The translations under genes and the position numbers were made by a program. The notes under the pieces were generated by a model. The model made no database searches. It was given only the letters and a program-made list of their open reading frames with translations, and was not told where the DNA came from. From Oleispirillum sp965228165 (GTDB lineage Bacteria; Pseudomonadota; Alphaproteobacteria; Rhodospirillales; Rhodospirillaceae), in assembly GCA_965228165.1 (NCBI GenBank), contig CBDDHB010000003.1, positions 1,612,001 through 1,676,000 on the forward strand: a stretch of 64,000 bases of DNA. The letters are read 5' to 3'. Of this stretch, positions 32,738 to 43,542 are shown in pieces; position 1 is the stretch's first letter; every line of letters begins with the position of its first letter.

Positions 32738-33730
32738 ATGCTCGATCAACTCTGGCCGTTGGCCGGCGGCTTCTTCATGGGGCATCCGGTTCTGGTTTGG
32801 TGCGGCTTTCTCGTCCTGGTGGCGGTGCTGCTGGTCTTCGACCTGCGCGTCCTTCACCGTCACGACCACACCATCGGCTTCATGGAAAGCCTGCGCATCA
32901 CCGGGTTCTACGTCGCCATCTCCCTCGCCTTCGGCGGCGTGCTGTGGGCGACCATGGGGGCGGAGGCGGGGATGCTGTTCGTCACCGCCTTCCTGGTCGA
33001 AAAAACCCTTTCCCTCGACAATGTCTTCGTCATCTCGACGATCTTCGCCGCCTTCGCCGTTCCGTCCCGGTATCAACATCGGGTGTTGTTCTGGGGAATC
33101 ATCGGCGTGGTGGTGATGCGCGGCGCGATGATTCTGTTGGGGGGGGCGATGATCGCCCGTTTCCACTGGGTGCTGTTCCTTTTCGGCGGCTTCCTGGTGC
33201 TCACCGGGATCAAGATGCTGTTCTCCAAGCACGAAGCGGTGGAAGACCCCGGTCAGTCCAGGGTGGTCGCCCTGGCGAAACGGTTCATCCCGCTGACTCA
33301 CGATTATCACGGCCATGCCTTTTTCGTTCGGGAGACCTCGGCGGCGGGCAAGGCGCGACTGGTGGCGACGCCGTTGCTTCCGGCGTTGCTGGTGGTGGAG
33401 GCCGCCGACCTGTTGTTCGCCCTGGACAGCATCCCGGCGGTTCTGGCGATCTCGACCGATGCCTTCGTCGTCTTTTCCAGCAATATTTTCGCGGTGCTAG
33501 GACTGCGCGCCCTGTATTCGGTGCTGTCGGTGATGGTGGGGCGCTTCGTCTATCTGCGCTATGCCCTGTCCGGCGTCCTGATGTTCATCGGCGCGAAGAT
33601 TTTCTGGGTGGAACTGGTGGGGCCGATCCCCGCCTTCGTTTCCCTGGCGGTGACGGTGGCGGTCCTGGGCGGTTCGATCGCGCTGTTGCTGCTGCGCCCG
33701 CCCACGGCGGACTCCGCCAAGGCGTCTTGA
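32738..33730 (+). CDS. TerC-family integral membrane protein
   Basis: 330-residue polytopic membrane protein of the TerC/Alx family, linked to tellurium resistance in plasmid systems and to manganese export in chromosomal relatives. Diagnostic motifs: FLVEKTLSLDNVFVISTIF with the conserved acidic residues in the membrane, and VVEAADLLFALDSIPAVLAI later in the protein, two inverted halves with about nine helices. ATG 32738 is chosen because the family N-terminus follows. I looked upstream for a yybP-ykoY (manganese) riboswitch and did not see one. A good terminator follows at 33750. Confidence 0.9.
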   Translation: MLDQLWPLAGGFFMGHPVLVWCGFLVLVAVLLVFDLRVLHRHDHTIGFMESLRITGFYVAISLAFGGVLWATMGAEAGMLFVTAFLVEKTLSLDNVFVISTIFAAFAVPSRYQHRVLFWGIIGVVVMRGAMILLGGAMIARFHWVLFLFGGFLVLTGIKMLFSKHEAVEDPGQSRVVALAKRFIPLTHDYHGHAFFVRETSAAGKARLVATPLLPALLVVEAADLLFALDSIPAVLAISTDAFVVFSSNIFAVLGLRALYSVLSVMVGRFVYLRYALSGVLMFIGAKIFWVELVGPIPAFVSLAVTVAVLGGSIALLLLRPPTADSAKAS

Positions 33731-33749
33731 TCGCACCCGACAAAAATAA

Positions 33750-33780
33750 GAAAGGAGCCCTCGGGGGAAGGGCTCCTTTC
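33750..33780 (+). terminator. Terminator after the TerC-family gene
   Basis: Eleven-bp stem GAAAGGAGCCC (33750-33760) / GGGCTCCTTTC (33770-33780) with a 9-base loop, 19 bases after the stop, T-rich on the right. Confidence 0.85.
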
Positions 33781-34197
33781 TGTTTCGCCGGAACCTCTTT
33801 CGCGACCGATGAGGGGGGGGAGGGTCGCCGCGTCGAGGGGGAGAACGGGGTCTCCGGTTTTTCCGGCTTCACGGCATCGACCGTGTCTGGGGGGAAGCGT
33901 CGATGCCGGGCTGTCTGGTTCCGATGGTCCTTTCTGCCGTTGCCGTCGAAGAGTCCCACTTGCGTGGGGGGATGACCGAGGGATGATCCGTTCTTGACTG
34001 CTCTTGCCTTGACTTCACTGTCTCACGTCGCGCCGTGTCCCGGAAATGGGAATATCCGATAAGAATGATCGGAAATTCCGCAGGGGCGTTCTTCGCAGGG
34101 CGTCCCGGTTTTTCTCCTGGCCGATTCGGGGCAAAAAAGCGCACTATCGAAACCTGCCGGAAGCGGCGTTTTCGTCGTGCTTCATGGGGGTGCTCCG
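33781..34197. other. Intergenic region upstream of the HD-GYP gene
   Basis: About 417 bases without an acceptable gene. TTGACTGC and TTGACTTC near 33990-34010 could be -35 elements for the following gene. No repeat or RNA structure recognised. Confidence 0.3.
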
Positions 34198-37188
34198 ATG
34201 TTCCGCCGTCGTTTGACCCTGCGCGTCAGTCTTCTGATACTCGTCACCACGGCGGTGGTCACCGCCTGTCTGGCGATCACCGGCATCACCTATCGGATGA
34301 GCCTGGACACCGCGCGCAAGATGGCGGGCGCGGTCTTCGCCGACGTCGCCGAGCGCACCCAGGAACGGGTGGACGATCTGATGACCTCCACCCTGTCGTT
34401 CGCCGAACTGGGCGCGGCGCTTCCCGACATCGCCGTCCGGCCCGAGCCCGACCCCCTGCGTCACCCCGGCTTCGCGCCGATGATGCGGATGCTGGCGATC
34501 GACCCCGCCCTGTATTCGGTGTTCGTCGGGCGCGACGACGGCGGGTTCTATCAGTGGATCGCGCCGCGCGGCGATGCCCGGATGGCGGCGCGCCTCGGTG
34601 CGCCCGCGGAGACCGCCTGGGTGGGGCGCGTCGTGTTGCCCTCGGCGTCGGGTCGCGCTCAGCACTGGGTGTTCCTGAATGCGGCGGGGGAAGTCCTGGG
34701 GCGGCGCAGCGACGCCGATACCGATTTTGATCCGCGCGAACGCTTCTGGTTCCGCGATGCCCGCCCGGTCGATGCGGTGATCCTGTCGCGGCCTTACATT
34801 TTTCATTCCTCGATGACGCCGGGATTGACCGCAGCGCGCACGGTGCGGGGCGGCGGCGCGGTGTTCGGCGCCGATGTCACCCTGGATGGATTGACCGCCT
34901 TCGTTTCGGCGTTGCGGGTGTCCGAGAACGGGCGTCTTTACGTCTTCGACGAGGAAATGGTCCAACTGGCGCCCGCGCCCGCCGACGCGACCGCCATCGA
35001 TCCGTGGCGCGACCGTTTGCTCGAACGGGCGCGGGAGGACGGGTCCGGGTCGCCCCGGCTGGTCGATGTGGCGGGAACGGACGGCATCGCCGACGTTTCG
35101 GTGTGGGACGGTCCGAGAGGACGGCGCATCCATGTCGGGGTGATCGCGCCGATATCCGACTTCGCCGAGCATCTGGACCGGCTGGCCCGGCAGGTTCTGC
35201 TGGTCGGGGTCCTGGTTCTGGCGGGGGTGTCGCCCCTGATCTATGCCCTGTCGCGCAGCGTCGCGCGCTCGGTCGACGGTTTGGCCGAGGATGCCGGACG
35301 CATTCGTCACTTCGATTTTTCCGAAGGCGGAGACCGGTCTTCTTTCATCACCGAGTTCGACCTGTTGGCCGAAGCCTTCCAGTTGATGCGTCGATCGCTG
35401 AGGGTCCGCACCCGCGAACTGGCGATCGCCCAGGCGAAGCTGGAGCGGATGATCGGTCTGGGGATCGCGATGTCGGGGGAACGCGACGCCGACCGCCTGC
35501 TGGAGACCATCATGATCGGCGCGAAGGAGATCGCCGGGGCCGAGGGCAGCACCCTGTTCCTGCGTACCGGGCGCGAGACCCTGCGCTTCATGATCGTCCA
35601 TAACGACCCCCTGGGCCTGCGCCTGGGCAGCCAGGACGCCGATGCCGGATTGACCGACGTGCCGCTGTTCGATCCCGACGGCGCGCCCAACCGCGACAAC
35701 GTGGTCAGCACCGCGGTGCACGAGAAACGCACCATCGTCATCGACGATCCCTATGGCTCCGAAGGATTCGACTTCGCCGGGCCGCGCGCCTTCGATGCGC
35801 GGTTCGGCTACCGCGCCCGCTCCATCCTCACCGTGCCCCTGATGCCGCGCGGCGGCGAGGTGGTGGGGGCGCTGCAACTGGTCAACGCGCGCCATCCCGA
35901 CACCGGGGAACCGGTTCCCTTCCCGCCCGAGGTGCGCGCCTTCGTCGAAGCCTTGGCGGCGCAGGCGGCGGTGGCTCTCGACAATCGCAATCTTCTGGAC
36001 GCGCTCGACCGCATGGTCGATGGCATGACCCACATGGTGGCGCATGCGGTGGATGCGAAAAGCCCGTACACCGGCGCGCATTGCGTGCGGGTGCCGGAAC
36101 TTGCCCTGATGCTGGCCGAGGCGGCCAGCCGGTCCACCCAGGGTCCGTTCGCCGATTTCGCCTTCACCACCCCCAAGCAGTGGCGGGAATTCCGCGTCGG
36201 CGCCTGGCTGCACGATTGCGGCAAGGTAACGACGCCGGAATTCGTCATCGACAAGGCGACCAAGCTGGAAACCGTGGTCAACCGCATCCACGAGGTGCGC
36301 ACCCGCTTCGAGGTGCTGTTGCGCGATGCCGAAATCGCCCGCCTGCAAACCGTTCTTCTGGGCGGCGATGTGGCGACGGCGGACGCCACGCTGGCGGAAC
36401 GGCAGCGCCAACTGCGCGAGGACTTCGCCTTCGTCGCCGCCTGTAATGTCGGCGCCGAATCGATGGCCGACGCCGACGTCGCGCGGCTGAAGCGCATCGC
36501 CGCCACCACCTGGATGCGCCACTTCAGCGATCGTCTGGGGTTGTCGGAGGGGGAACGCGCCCGCCTGACCGAGATTCCGGAAAGGGAGCTTCCGGCGACG
36601 GAAACCCTGCTTGCCGATCGACCGGAGCATGTGGTGCCGCGCCCGAAGGGCGACCCGGCGGTCGATCCGCGTTATGCCTTCAACCTCAAGGTGCCGGAGA
36701 ACCTGTTCAACTTCGGCGAGGTCTACAACCTGTCGATCCGGCGCGGCACCCTGACCGAAGAGGAACGGGCGATCGTCAACGACCATATCGTCCAGACCAT
36801 CGTGCTGCTCGACAACCTGAAGCTGCCCAAGGACTTGCGCCGGGTTCCCGAGTACGCGGGCACCCACCACGAGACCCTGACCGGGTCCGGCTATCCGCGC
36901 GGTCTGACCGGCGCGGACCTGTCGATTCCGGCGCGGATCATGGCGGTGGCCGACATCTTCGAGGCGCTGACCGCCTCCGACCGGCCGTACAAGAAGGCCA
37001 AGCCCTTGTCCGAGGCGGTGGCGATCCTGGCCGATTTCGCCCGTCGCCGCGCCATCGACCCCGAGGTTTTTCGCCTGTTCCTGGAAAGCGGCGTCTATCT
37101 GCGCTATGCCGAACGCTTCTTGTCGCCCGAGCAGATCGACGCGGTGGACGTGGCGGAGTGCGTCGCCTCGGTCGTCGCGGCGGAATGA
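34198..37188 (+). CDS. Membrane HD-GYP signalling protein with cache, HAMP and GAF domains
   Basis: 997-residue protein, probably a cyclic-di-GMP phosphodiesterase or relative. TM1 is about 11-33, a large periplasmic cache-type sensor domain follows to about 330, TM2 is about 335-355, then a HAMP segment, a GAF domain (about 430-600) and a C-terminal HD domain. The HD motif is WLHDCGKVTTP (near residue 672). The second signature reads HHETLTGSGYPRGLTG (near 891), where HD-GYP enzymes have HHExxDGxGYP, so an Asp is replaced. A long insertion separates the two halves. ATG 34198 follows GGGGG. The altered GYP motif makes activity uncertain. Confidence 0.88.
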   Translation: MFRRRLTLRVSLLILVTTAVVTACLAITGITYRMSLDTARKMAGAVFADVAERTQERVDDLMTSTLSFAELGAALPDIAVRPEPDPLRHPGFAPMMRMLAIDPALYSVFVGRDDGGFYQWIAPRGDARMAARLGAPAETAWVGRVVLPSASGRAQHWVFLNAAGEVLGRRSDADTDFDPRERFWFRDARPVDAVILSRPYIFHSSMTPGLTAARTVRGGGAVFGADVTLDGLTAFVSALRVSENGRLYVFDEEMVQLAPAPADATAIDPWRDRLLERAREDGSGSPRLVDVAGTDGIADVSVWDGPRGRRIHVGVIAPISDFAEHLDRLARQVLLVGVLVLAGVSPLIYALSRSVARSVDGLAEDAGRIRHFDFSEGGDRSSFITEFDLLAEAFQLMRRSLRVRTRELAIAQAKLERMIGLGIAMSGERDADRLLETIMIGAKEIAGAEGSTLFLRTGRETLRFMIVHNDPLGLRLGSQDADAGLTDVPLFDPDGAPNRDNVVSTAVHEKRTIVIDDPYGSEGFDFAGPRAFDARFGYRARSILTVPLMPRGGEVVGALQLVNARHPDTGEPVPFPPEVRAFVEALAAQAAVALDNRNLLDALDRMVDGMTHMVAHAVDAKSPYTGAHCVRVPELALMLAEAASRSTQGPFADFAFTTPKQWREFRVGAWLHDCGKVTTPEFVIDKATKLETVVNRIHEVRTRFEVLLRDAEIARLQTVLLGGDVATADATLAERQRQLREDFAFVAACNVGAESMADADVARLKRIAATTWMRHFSDRLGLSEGERARLTEIPERELPATETLLADRPEHVVPRPKGDPAVDPRYAFNLKVPENLFNFGEVYNLSIRRGTLTEEERAIVNDHIVQTIVLLDNLKLPKDLRRVPEYAGTHHETLTGSGYPRGLTGADLSIPARIMAVADIFEALTASDRPYKKAKPLSEAVAILADFARRRAIDPEVFRLFLESGVYLRYAERFLSPEQIDAVDVAECVASVVAAE

Positions 37189-37204
37189 CCGTGCCGGAGG
37201 GGCG

Positions 37205-37981
37205 TTACGGCGTCAGAAGGATCTCTCCGACCTTGGCGCGGATCTCGGCGAGGATGGGGTTGTCGGTCGCGGTGGCGTCGCTGATCAGCAGATCGACCTC
37301 CTCCGCCGCGCGATAGGCGATGCGGCTGGCCGCGCCGATCTTGGCGTGATCGGCCAGGATGATGACGCGGCGCGCGTTTTCGGCCATGGCGCGGGCGATT
37401 TCCGCCTCGCGCGGGGCGAAGCTGGTAGCGCCGTAGCGGGCGTCGAAGCCGACCGGCGACAGCAATGCAACGTCGGCGCGGAAACGGTGGATTTCCGCCA
37501 CCGTGGCGGCGCCGCAGGTGGCGGACATGCCGTCCAGAATCTCGCCGCCCAGCAGTCGCGCGTCGTTTCCCCGGGCGCGCGCCTCTGCCCCGCCCAGCTT
37601 CAGGGCGACGTCGAAGGAATTGGTCACCACGGAAAGACCGGTGTGTCCGGCCAGGGCCTCGGCGAGCAGCGAAGTGGTGCTGCCCGCGTCGAGGAAGATC
37701 GTCTGCCCCGGTGATATCCGTTGTGCGGCAAGGCGGGCGATGGCCCGCTTTTCCCGCACCCGCGCCTTGGCGCGCACCGCGATCGGCGGCTCCGGTTCGG
37801 CGTCGGCGGCGACCGCGCCGCCGCGTACCCGTTTCAGCGCGCCCAGGAGTTCCAGGTCCAGAAGGTCGCGGCGTACCGTCTCGCGCGAGACCGAAAGGTC
37901 GGCGGCGATGTGTTCGGCGCTGACCCGTCCGAAGGTGGCGAGCAGGGTGCGGATGCGTCGATGGCGGTCTTCCTGCCACAT
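37205..37981 (-). CDS. DeoR-family transcriptional regulator
   Basis: 258-residue sugar/phosphometabolite-type repressor. The N-terminal winged helix reads RIRTLLATFGRVSAEHIAAD then LSVSRETVRRDLLDLELLG, the DeoR signature. The C-terminal sensor domain has IFLDAGSTTSLLAEAL and VVTNSFDVALKL with the ligand-phosphate contact motif DAGST. It is the last gene of a minus-strand run behind the ABC transporter (17 bases after the permease stop), so it probably controls that operon and senses a phosphorylated derivative of the imported compound. ATG 37981 has GGAAGGG about 8 bases upstream. Confidence 0.9.
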   Translation of the reverse strand: MWQEDRHRRIRTLLATFGRVSAEHIAADLSVSRETVRRDLLDLELLGALKRVRGGAVAADAEPEPPIAVRAKARVREKRAIARLAAQRISPGQTIFLDAGSTTSLLAEALAGHTGLSVVTNSFDVALKLGGAEARARGNDARLLGGEILDGMSATCGAATVAEIHRFRADVALLSPVGFDARYGATSFAPREAEIARAMAENARRVIILADHAKIGAASRIAYRAAEEVDLLISDATATDNPILAEIRAKVGEILLTP

Positions 37982-37998
37982 CGTCGGAACCCTTCCGT

Positions 37999-39669
37999 TC
38001 AGGCGGCGCGCCGCGTGGCGCGGCGCAGAACCAGACGCATCGCCACCAGGGCGGCGAGCACGGTGGCCATGATGCAGGTGGAGAACGCCGCCGCTTGCGA
38101 GACGAATCCCGCCTCGTCCAGGCGCATCACCGAGACGGCGGCGACGCTCAAGCTGGGGGTGATCAGGAAAATCACCGCCGACAGGGTGACCATAGACCGC
38201 ATGAACAGGAAAAAGAACACCGAAACCGCGGTCGCGCCGATGAAGGGCAGCACCGCGTCCTTGAGTACTGCGGCCAGGCCGCCGCCCAGGCAGGAGACGG
38301 CTTCCTCCAACGCCGGGGGGACGGCGCGCATGCCGGTCATCATCGTCAGGAAGCCCTGCGAGTGGTAGTGATAGAAATTGCACAGGGCGATCAGCAGGCT
38401 GCCGCCGTAAAGCATCCCCAGCAGATTGTCGCCGACGTTGAAGGCGAAGACATAGGCAAGGCCCAGCACCATGCCCGGCACCCCCACCGGCAGCACCGCC
38501 GCCAGATAGGCGATCTTCGCCGCCCGGGGCGGCAGGCGCTTCATGCCGAAGGCCAGCAGGAACAGAAGCGTTACGCCGACGGCGGCGGCGAACAGGCTGA
38601 CCTGCAAGGTCGTGGCCAGAGGGGCGTAGCCCCCCCGCCACGGTGATGTCGTAGTTTTTCAAGGTCATCGACAGGTTGTAGGGCCACAGCCGGACGAAGC
38701 TGGCGAAGACCACGGTGGCGACCACCGCGATCACCGCCAGGGCGCTGCCGTGGACCAGAATCCCCAGCGGCACGTCGCGCCCGGGCAGGGAGTCGGGAGC
38801 CACCGGGATGGCGCTTTCCGAGCCGCCGCCGAACTGGCGTTGCGTCGCCACCCGTTCGATGACCACGGCGGCGACGGTGGGCAGCAGCAGCAGGATGCCC
38901 ACCGCCGCCCCCATGGCGAAGTTCATCTGGCCGGAGACCTGGGCGTAGATCTCGGTCGCTAGCACCCGGAAGTTGCCGCCGATCACCGCCGCGTTGCCGA
39001 AGTCGGTGATGGTGACGGTGAAGACGACGAACCCGGCGCTCAAGATGCCGAAACGGGCGTTGGGCAGGGTGATGTCGAGGAACTGGCGCAGCCGCGATGC
39101 GCCCATCACTTCCGCCGCGTCGTAATAGCGGGCGTCGGACTGGCGCAGCGCCGCCTCCAGGATCAGCACCGCTTGGGGCAGGGCGTAAAACACGTCGGAG
39201 ATCAGAAGTCCGGAAAAGCCATAGGCATCCACCGGCAGGCCGGTCCATTTGTGGATCAGACCGTTGCGCCCCAGAAGGAACAGGATACCCAGCCCCTGCA
39301 CCAGCGATGGGGCGAGCATCGGCAGGGCCAGGGCGACCGCCACCAGCCCCCGGCCGCGCAGCCGAGTGCGTTGCAGAGCGAAGGCGATGGCGAAGCCGAG
39401 GATCAGGCAGATCAGGGTGGTGGCGAGGCTTAAGATCAGGCTGTTCCAGGTCGCGGCGGCGATCCCCGGACTTTTGAAAATCGCGAGGTAGTTGCCGAGC
39501 CCCAGGCGTCCGCCCTCGACGGTCAGGGACTTCATCGCGATGGTGCTCAGCGGATACAGGAAGAACAGCGCCAGGCCGATCAGCGGCACGCCGATGCTGA
39601 CCGCCAGAAGCAGCCGGTCGGTGGTGGCGAGGCGGGGGCGGCGGGGGCGGGGCGTGGCCGACGGCGCGG

Positions 39670-39673
<4 letters not shown>
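37999..39673 (-). pseudogene. ABC transporter permease (2-aminoethylphosphonate type), frameshifted in this sequence
   Basis: Double-length permease with two copies of the binding-protein-dependent transport module. The N-terminal half (ATG 39673: LLLAVSIGVPLIGLALFFLY to VIGGNFRVLATEIYAQVSG) and the C-terminal half (VSLFAAAVGVTLLFLLAFGM to the stop at 37999) are in different frames. The joint is a run of seven C on the + strand (38630-38636); six would give one protein of about 558 residues reading ITVAGGYAPLATTLQVSL. Each half has about six helices. The start overlaps the ATPase stop (ATGA), so it belongs to that operon. Whether the break is real is unknown. Confidence 0.83.
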
Positions 39674-40671
<998 letters not shown>

Positions 40672-41754
40672 GCGGCGATTCCGGGCAAGGGCGTCGGCGG
40701 GAAGGGCGAAGGCATCGCCGGGCGAATCGCGCCGCCCGGCGGAAGGGGGCGTCTCAGCGACCTGCCAGGTTTTCAGGATGCCGTCCCGATCCTTCGCCGA
40801 TTTGGCGAAGTCCATCGGGTAGAGCGCCTGGGTCAGGTCGGCGGGCAGACCGGCCTTCTTCGCCATTTCGGATTGCGGCGCGCCGGGCAGGGTGGTCATT
40901 TCCTTGAACGAGGCGTAAAGCTTCGCCGCGTCGGCGGAGAGGGTCCAGTCGAGGAAACGCTCGGTGTCCTTCTTGTTTTTCGCCGTCTTCATCAGGCCCG
41001 AGGCTTCCAACTCGTAGCCCGCGAGATCGGCGGGAATCACCATTTTCACCGGATACCCCGCCTCGACCGACTGCATGGCGACGAAGGCGAGCGATGCGCC
41101 GATGGCGAACTCCCCGGCGCGCGCCATCTTGCAGGGTTTGGAGCCCGAGGTGGTGTACTGCGCCATGTTGGGGTCGATCGCCTTGATCAGCGCCCAGCCC
41201 TTTTCCGCGCCCATGCCTTGCAGGATCGCCGCTACCTGGAGGTAGCCGGTGCCCGAGGAGGCCGGGTTGGGCATCACCACCTCGCCCTTGTAGACCGGGT
41301 TGGTCAGATCCTTCCACGCCGTCGGCATCGGTAGCTTCTTGGCCTTCAGGATCTCGGTGTTAACGCAGAACGCGCCGACGTAGCCGGTGGCGGCGAACCA
41401 GGCGTTGTCCGGGGCCTTGAACTGGGCGGGAAGCTTGTCGCTGCCCTTGGCCGCATAGGGGGCCAACTGCTTGAGGATGTCGGGATGCATCATGTTGGTC
41501 ACGGCGAAGCCCCAGACCACGTCGGCCTGCGGGGCGTTCGCCTCGGCCAGAAGGCGCGCCCCCAGATCGCCGGTGGACAGACGCAGCACGTTGACCTGGA
41601 CGTCGGGCATCGCCTTTTTCGCGGCGGCGAGATAGGCGGCGATTTCGTCCTCTTCCAGGGCGGAATAGACGGTGACGGTGCCGGCCTCGGCGGCTCCGGC
41701 GCAGGCGACCAGGGCGGTGGCGGCAAGAAGAACTCGTTTCAACAACTGCGGCAT
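40672..41754 (-). CDS. 2-aminoethylphosphonate-type ABC transporter substrate-binding protein
   Basis: Periplasmic binding protein with a signal peptide (KRVLLAATALVACAGAAEAG) and the iron/phosphonate-type fold (TVTVYSALEEDEIAAYLAA; ADVVWGFAVTNMM; NPASSGTGYLQVAAILQGMG). It resembles the putative 2-aminoethylphosphonate-binding family associated with PhnT2/PhnU2 transporters; iron is the main alternative ligand for this fold. ATG 41754 has GGAGG 6 bases upstream. No stop codon ends the gene: after ILKTWQVAE the frame runs on through about 30 low-complexity residues into the ATPase. The end given is therefore the base before the ATPase start. It leads the minus-strand transport operon. Confidence 0.85.
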
Positions 41755-41931
41755 GGTCGCCTCCATCGGGTTTGGCGGGGTTCGGGCGCTCGGGACGGGC
41801 CGTTTCGTCCGGCGCGTCCTGTGCGAATATGTGGAGATTTGCAAAAAGTTGTTGTTATGTCCAGAGCGTTTGCATAAAAATGTCACACACGAGATTAATG
41901 CACATAAATTAGCCAGATAAAAGGGGCGATC
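41755..41931. promoter_or_regulatory. Divergent promoter region, transporter operon / HisN-like gene
   Basis: 177 bases with an AT-rich right half (41830-41925). It carries repeated GCATAAA / CACATAAA units and TTGCAAAAA / TTTGCATAAA motifs of the sort bound by DeoR-type repressors. Individual boxes cannot be assigned with confidence. GATAAAAGGGGCG just before 41932 provides the ribosome binding site of the + gene. Confidence 0.4.
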
Positions 41932-42732
41932 ATGCCACAAGGTTCCCACGCCGACGTCCGGCCCCGCCGCGACGAGCTGCTTTCCTTCGCCGGGGAGCTG
42001 GCCGACGTCGCCGCGCCGATCGCGACTCGGTGGTTTCGCCACCCGCTCGACATCGACCTGAAATCCGATAAGAGCCCGGTCACCGCAGCCGATCGCGCCG
42101 TCGAGCAGGCGGTGCGCGCGGCGATCGCGGCGCGCTATCCGGCGCATGGCATTCTGGGCGAGGAACAGGGGCGGGAACGTCTGGATGCCGAGGTGGTCTG
42201 GGTGGTCGATCCGATCGACGGCACCCGCAGCTTCATCACCGGCTATCCCTTGTGGGGAACCCTGATCGCGGCGGCGGTGCGGGGAGTCCCCGAGGTCGGG
42301 GTGATCGCCATGCATGCCCTGGGGGAGCGCTGGATCGGCGCGAAGGGAGAGGCGACGCGCCTCAACGGCGCGGTCTGCCATGCCCGCGATTGCCGCGATC
42401 TGGCGACGGCGCGACTGTTCACCACCTCGCCCTACTATTTCACCGCCGATGAGCGCGCCGCCTTCGAGCGGCTGCTGCCGCTGGTCCACACCGCCCGCTT
42501 CAACGGCGATTGCTACAACTATGGTCTGCTGGCTTCGGGGCATATCGACTTGGTGGTGGAATGCCGCCTGGAGCCGTTCGACTATTGCTCGCTGGTGCCG
42601 GTGGTGGAGGGCGCGGGCGGGAGGATCACCGACTGGGCGGGTCGGCCGCTCGGCTTCGAATCGGACGGGCGGGTGATCGCGGCGGCGACCCCCGAACTCC
42701 ACGCGGCGGCGATGCGGGCGATGGGGGTGTAG
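41932..42732 (+). CDS. Inositol-monophosphatase-family phosphatase, HisN-like
   Basis: Metal-dependent phosphatase of 266 residues. Family motifs: LKSDKSPVTAADRAVEQA, GEEQG, the metal-binding VVDPIDGTRSFITGYP, and the late FDYCSLVPVVEGAGG. The RSFITG and the overall sequence match HisN-type histidinol-phosphate phosphatases of alphaproteobacteria better than true inositol monophosphatases or CysQ. Placement opposite the phosphonate-type transporter suggests another possible role in dephosphorylating an imported compound; both are inferences. ATG 41932 has AAAAGGGG 7 bases upstream. Confidence 0.82.
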   Translation: MPQGSHADVRPRRDELLSFAGELADVAAPIATRWFRHPLDIDLKSDKSPVTAADRAVEQAVRAAIAARYPAHGILGEEQGRERLDAEVVWVVDPIDGTRSFITGYPLWGTLIAAAVRGVPEVGVIAMHALGERWIGAKGEATRLNGAVCHARDCRDLATARLFTTSPYYFTADERAAFERLLPLVHTARFNGDCYNYGLLASGHIDLVVECRLEPFDYCSLVPVVEGAGGRITDWAGRPLGFESDGRVIAAATPELHAAAMRAMGV

Positions 42733-42739
42733 GCCGGGG

Positions 42740-42768
42740 CTCCGCTCCGGACCCCTCGCGGAGTTTTT
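42740..42768 (+). terminator. Terminator after the HisN-like gene
   Basis: Stem CTCCGC (42740-42745) / GCGGAG (42758-42763) followed by TTTTT (42764-42768), 8 bases after the stop. The sequence AGGCCGGGGCTCCGCTCCGG also matches the outer arm of the long repeats, so the terminator may derive from one. Confidence 0.75.
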
Positions 42769-42772
42769 CTCT

Positions 42773-43542
42773 TCAGCCGAGTTCTGGGGTTTCCGCCCGT
42801 GCCGTCAGCAGGGGCGGCGCCTCGTCCTTCAGGCCGATGCCGGTGACGCCGCGCCGCCGCCCTTCCGCCGCCAGCCAGGCGAGCTTGAACCCCGCCTCGT
42901 CGTAGGATAGGCCGTTCGCGTGGATGTTGGAAATGCAGTTGCGTTCCGACTCCAGGCGGCTGGGGTGGGGGGAGAGGGTCAGGTATATTCCCAGGGAATC
43001 CGCGACCGACAGGCCCGGGCGCTCGCCGATCAGCATCGCCGCCATGCGCGCCCCCAGGGCGTGCGCCGCGTCGTCGCCCAGGGCGACGCGGGCCTGCCGC
43101 GCCAGCACCGCCGGTCCCACCGTCCAGTCCCGTGGCAGGTGCGCGACGCAGGCGGCGAAGACCGCTGCCGCGTGGGCCTCGACCGCCGTCGCCGACAGGC
43201 CGTCGCCGATGACGAAAACGATGTCCCAGGGGGCTTCGCCGCGCGGGTATGCGGCCAGGCGGGCGCGGTCGGCGTCGTCGAGGCGTCGGCCCGGTCGGGG
43301 CGGCGCAGATAGATCGGGCGATCGGCGGCGGCGCTCTGGACCTCGATCGTCGGATGCGGCGCCAGCGATGCGGCGACGGCGGCGAAGTCGGCCCGCGAAT
43401 GGACCGCGTCGCGCGCCCGGGCGTGCGACAGTTGGAAATCCAACAGGGCGGCGGTGGGCAGGGCGTTGCCGCAGCGTCCCAGGCCGATGCGGGCGCGGGT
43501 GGCCTGGCGGAAACGAGCGAAGGGATCGGTGGCGGCGGTCAT
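42773..43542 (-). pseudogene. eutC: Ethanolamine ammonia-lyase small subunit, frameshifted in this sequence
   Basis: Small subunit of the adenosylcobalamin-dependent enzyme that splits ethanolamine to acetaldehyde and ammonia. The N-terminal part (ATG 43542: PFARFRQATRARIGLGRCGN, then PTAALLDFQLSHARARDAVH) and the C-terminal part (SLGIYLTLSPHPSRLESERN, CISNIHANGLSYDEAGFKLA) lie in different frames. The break is near CCC at 43290-43292; one more base would restore a protein of about 256 residues. The start overlaps the eutB stop (ATGA). The conserved cobalamin/substrate-region residues are present. Artefact or real loss is undecided. Confidence 0.85.

Noticed and set aside
34144..36870. Long minus-strand frame of about 900 codons opposite the HD-GYP gene
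   Set aside because: Composition is Gly/Arg/His-rich without domains, as expected for antisense of a GC-rich gene; the plus strand encodes clear cache, GAF and HD domains.
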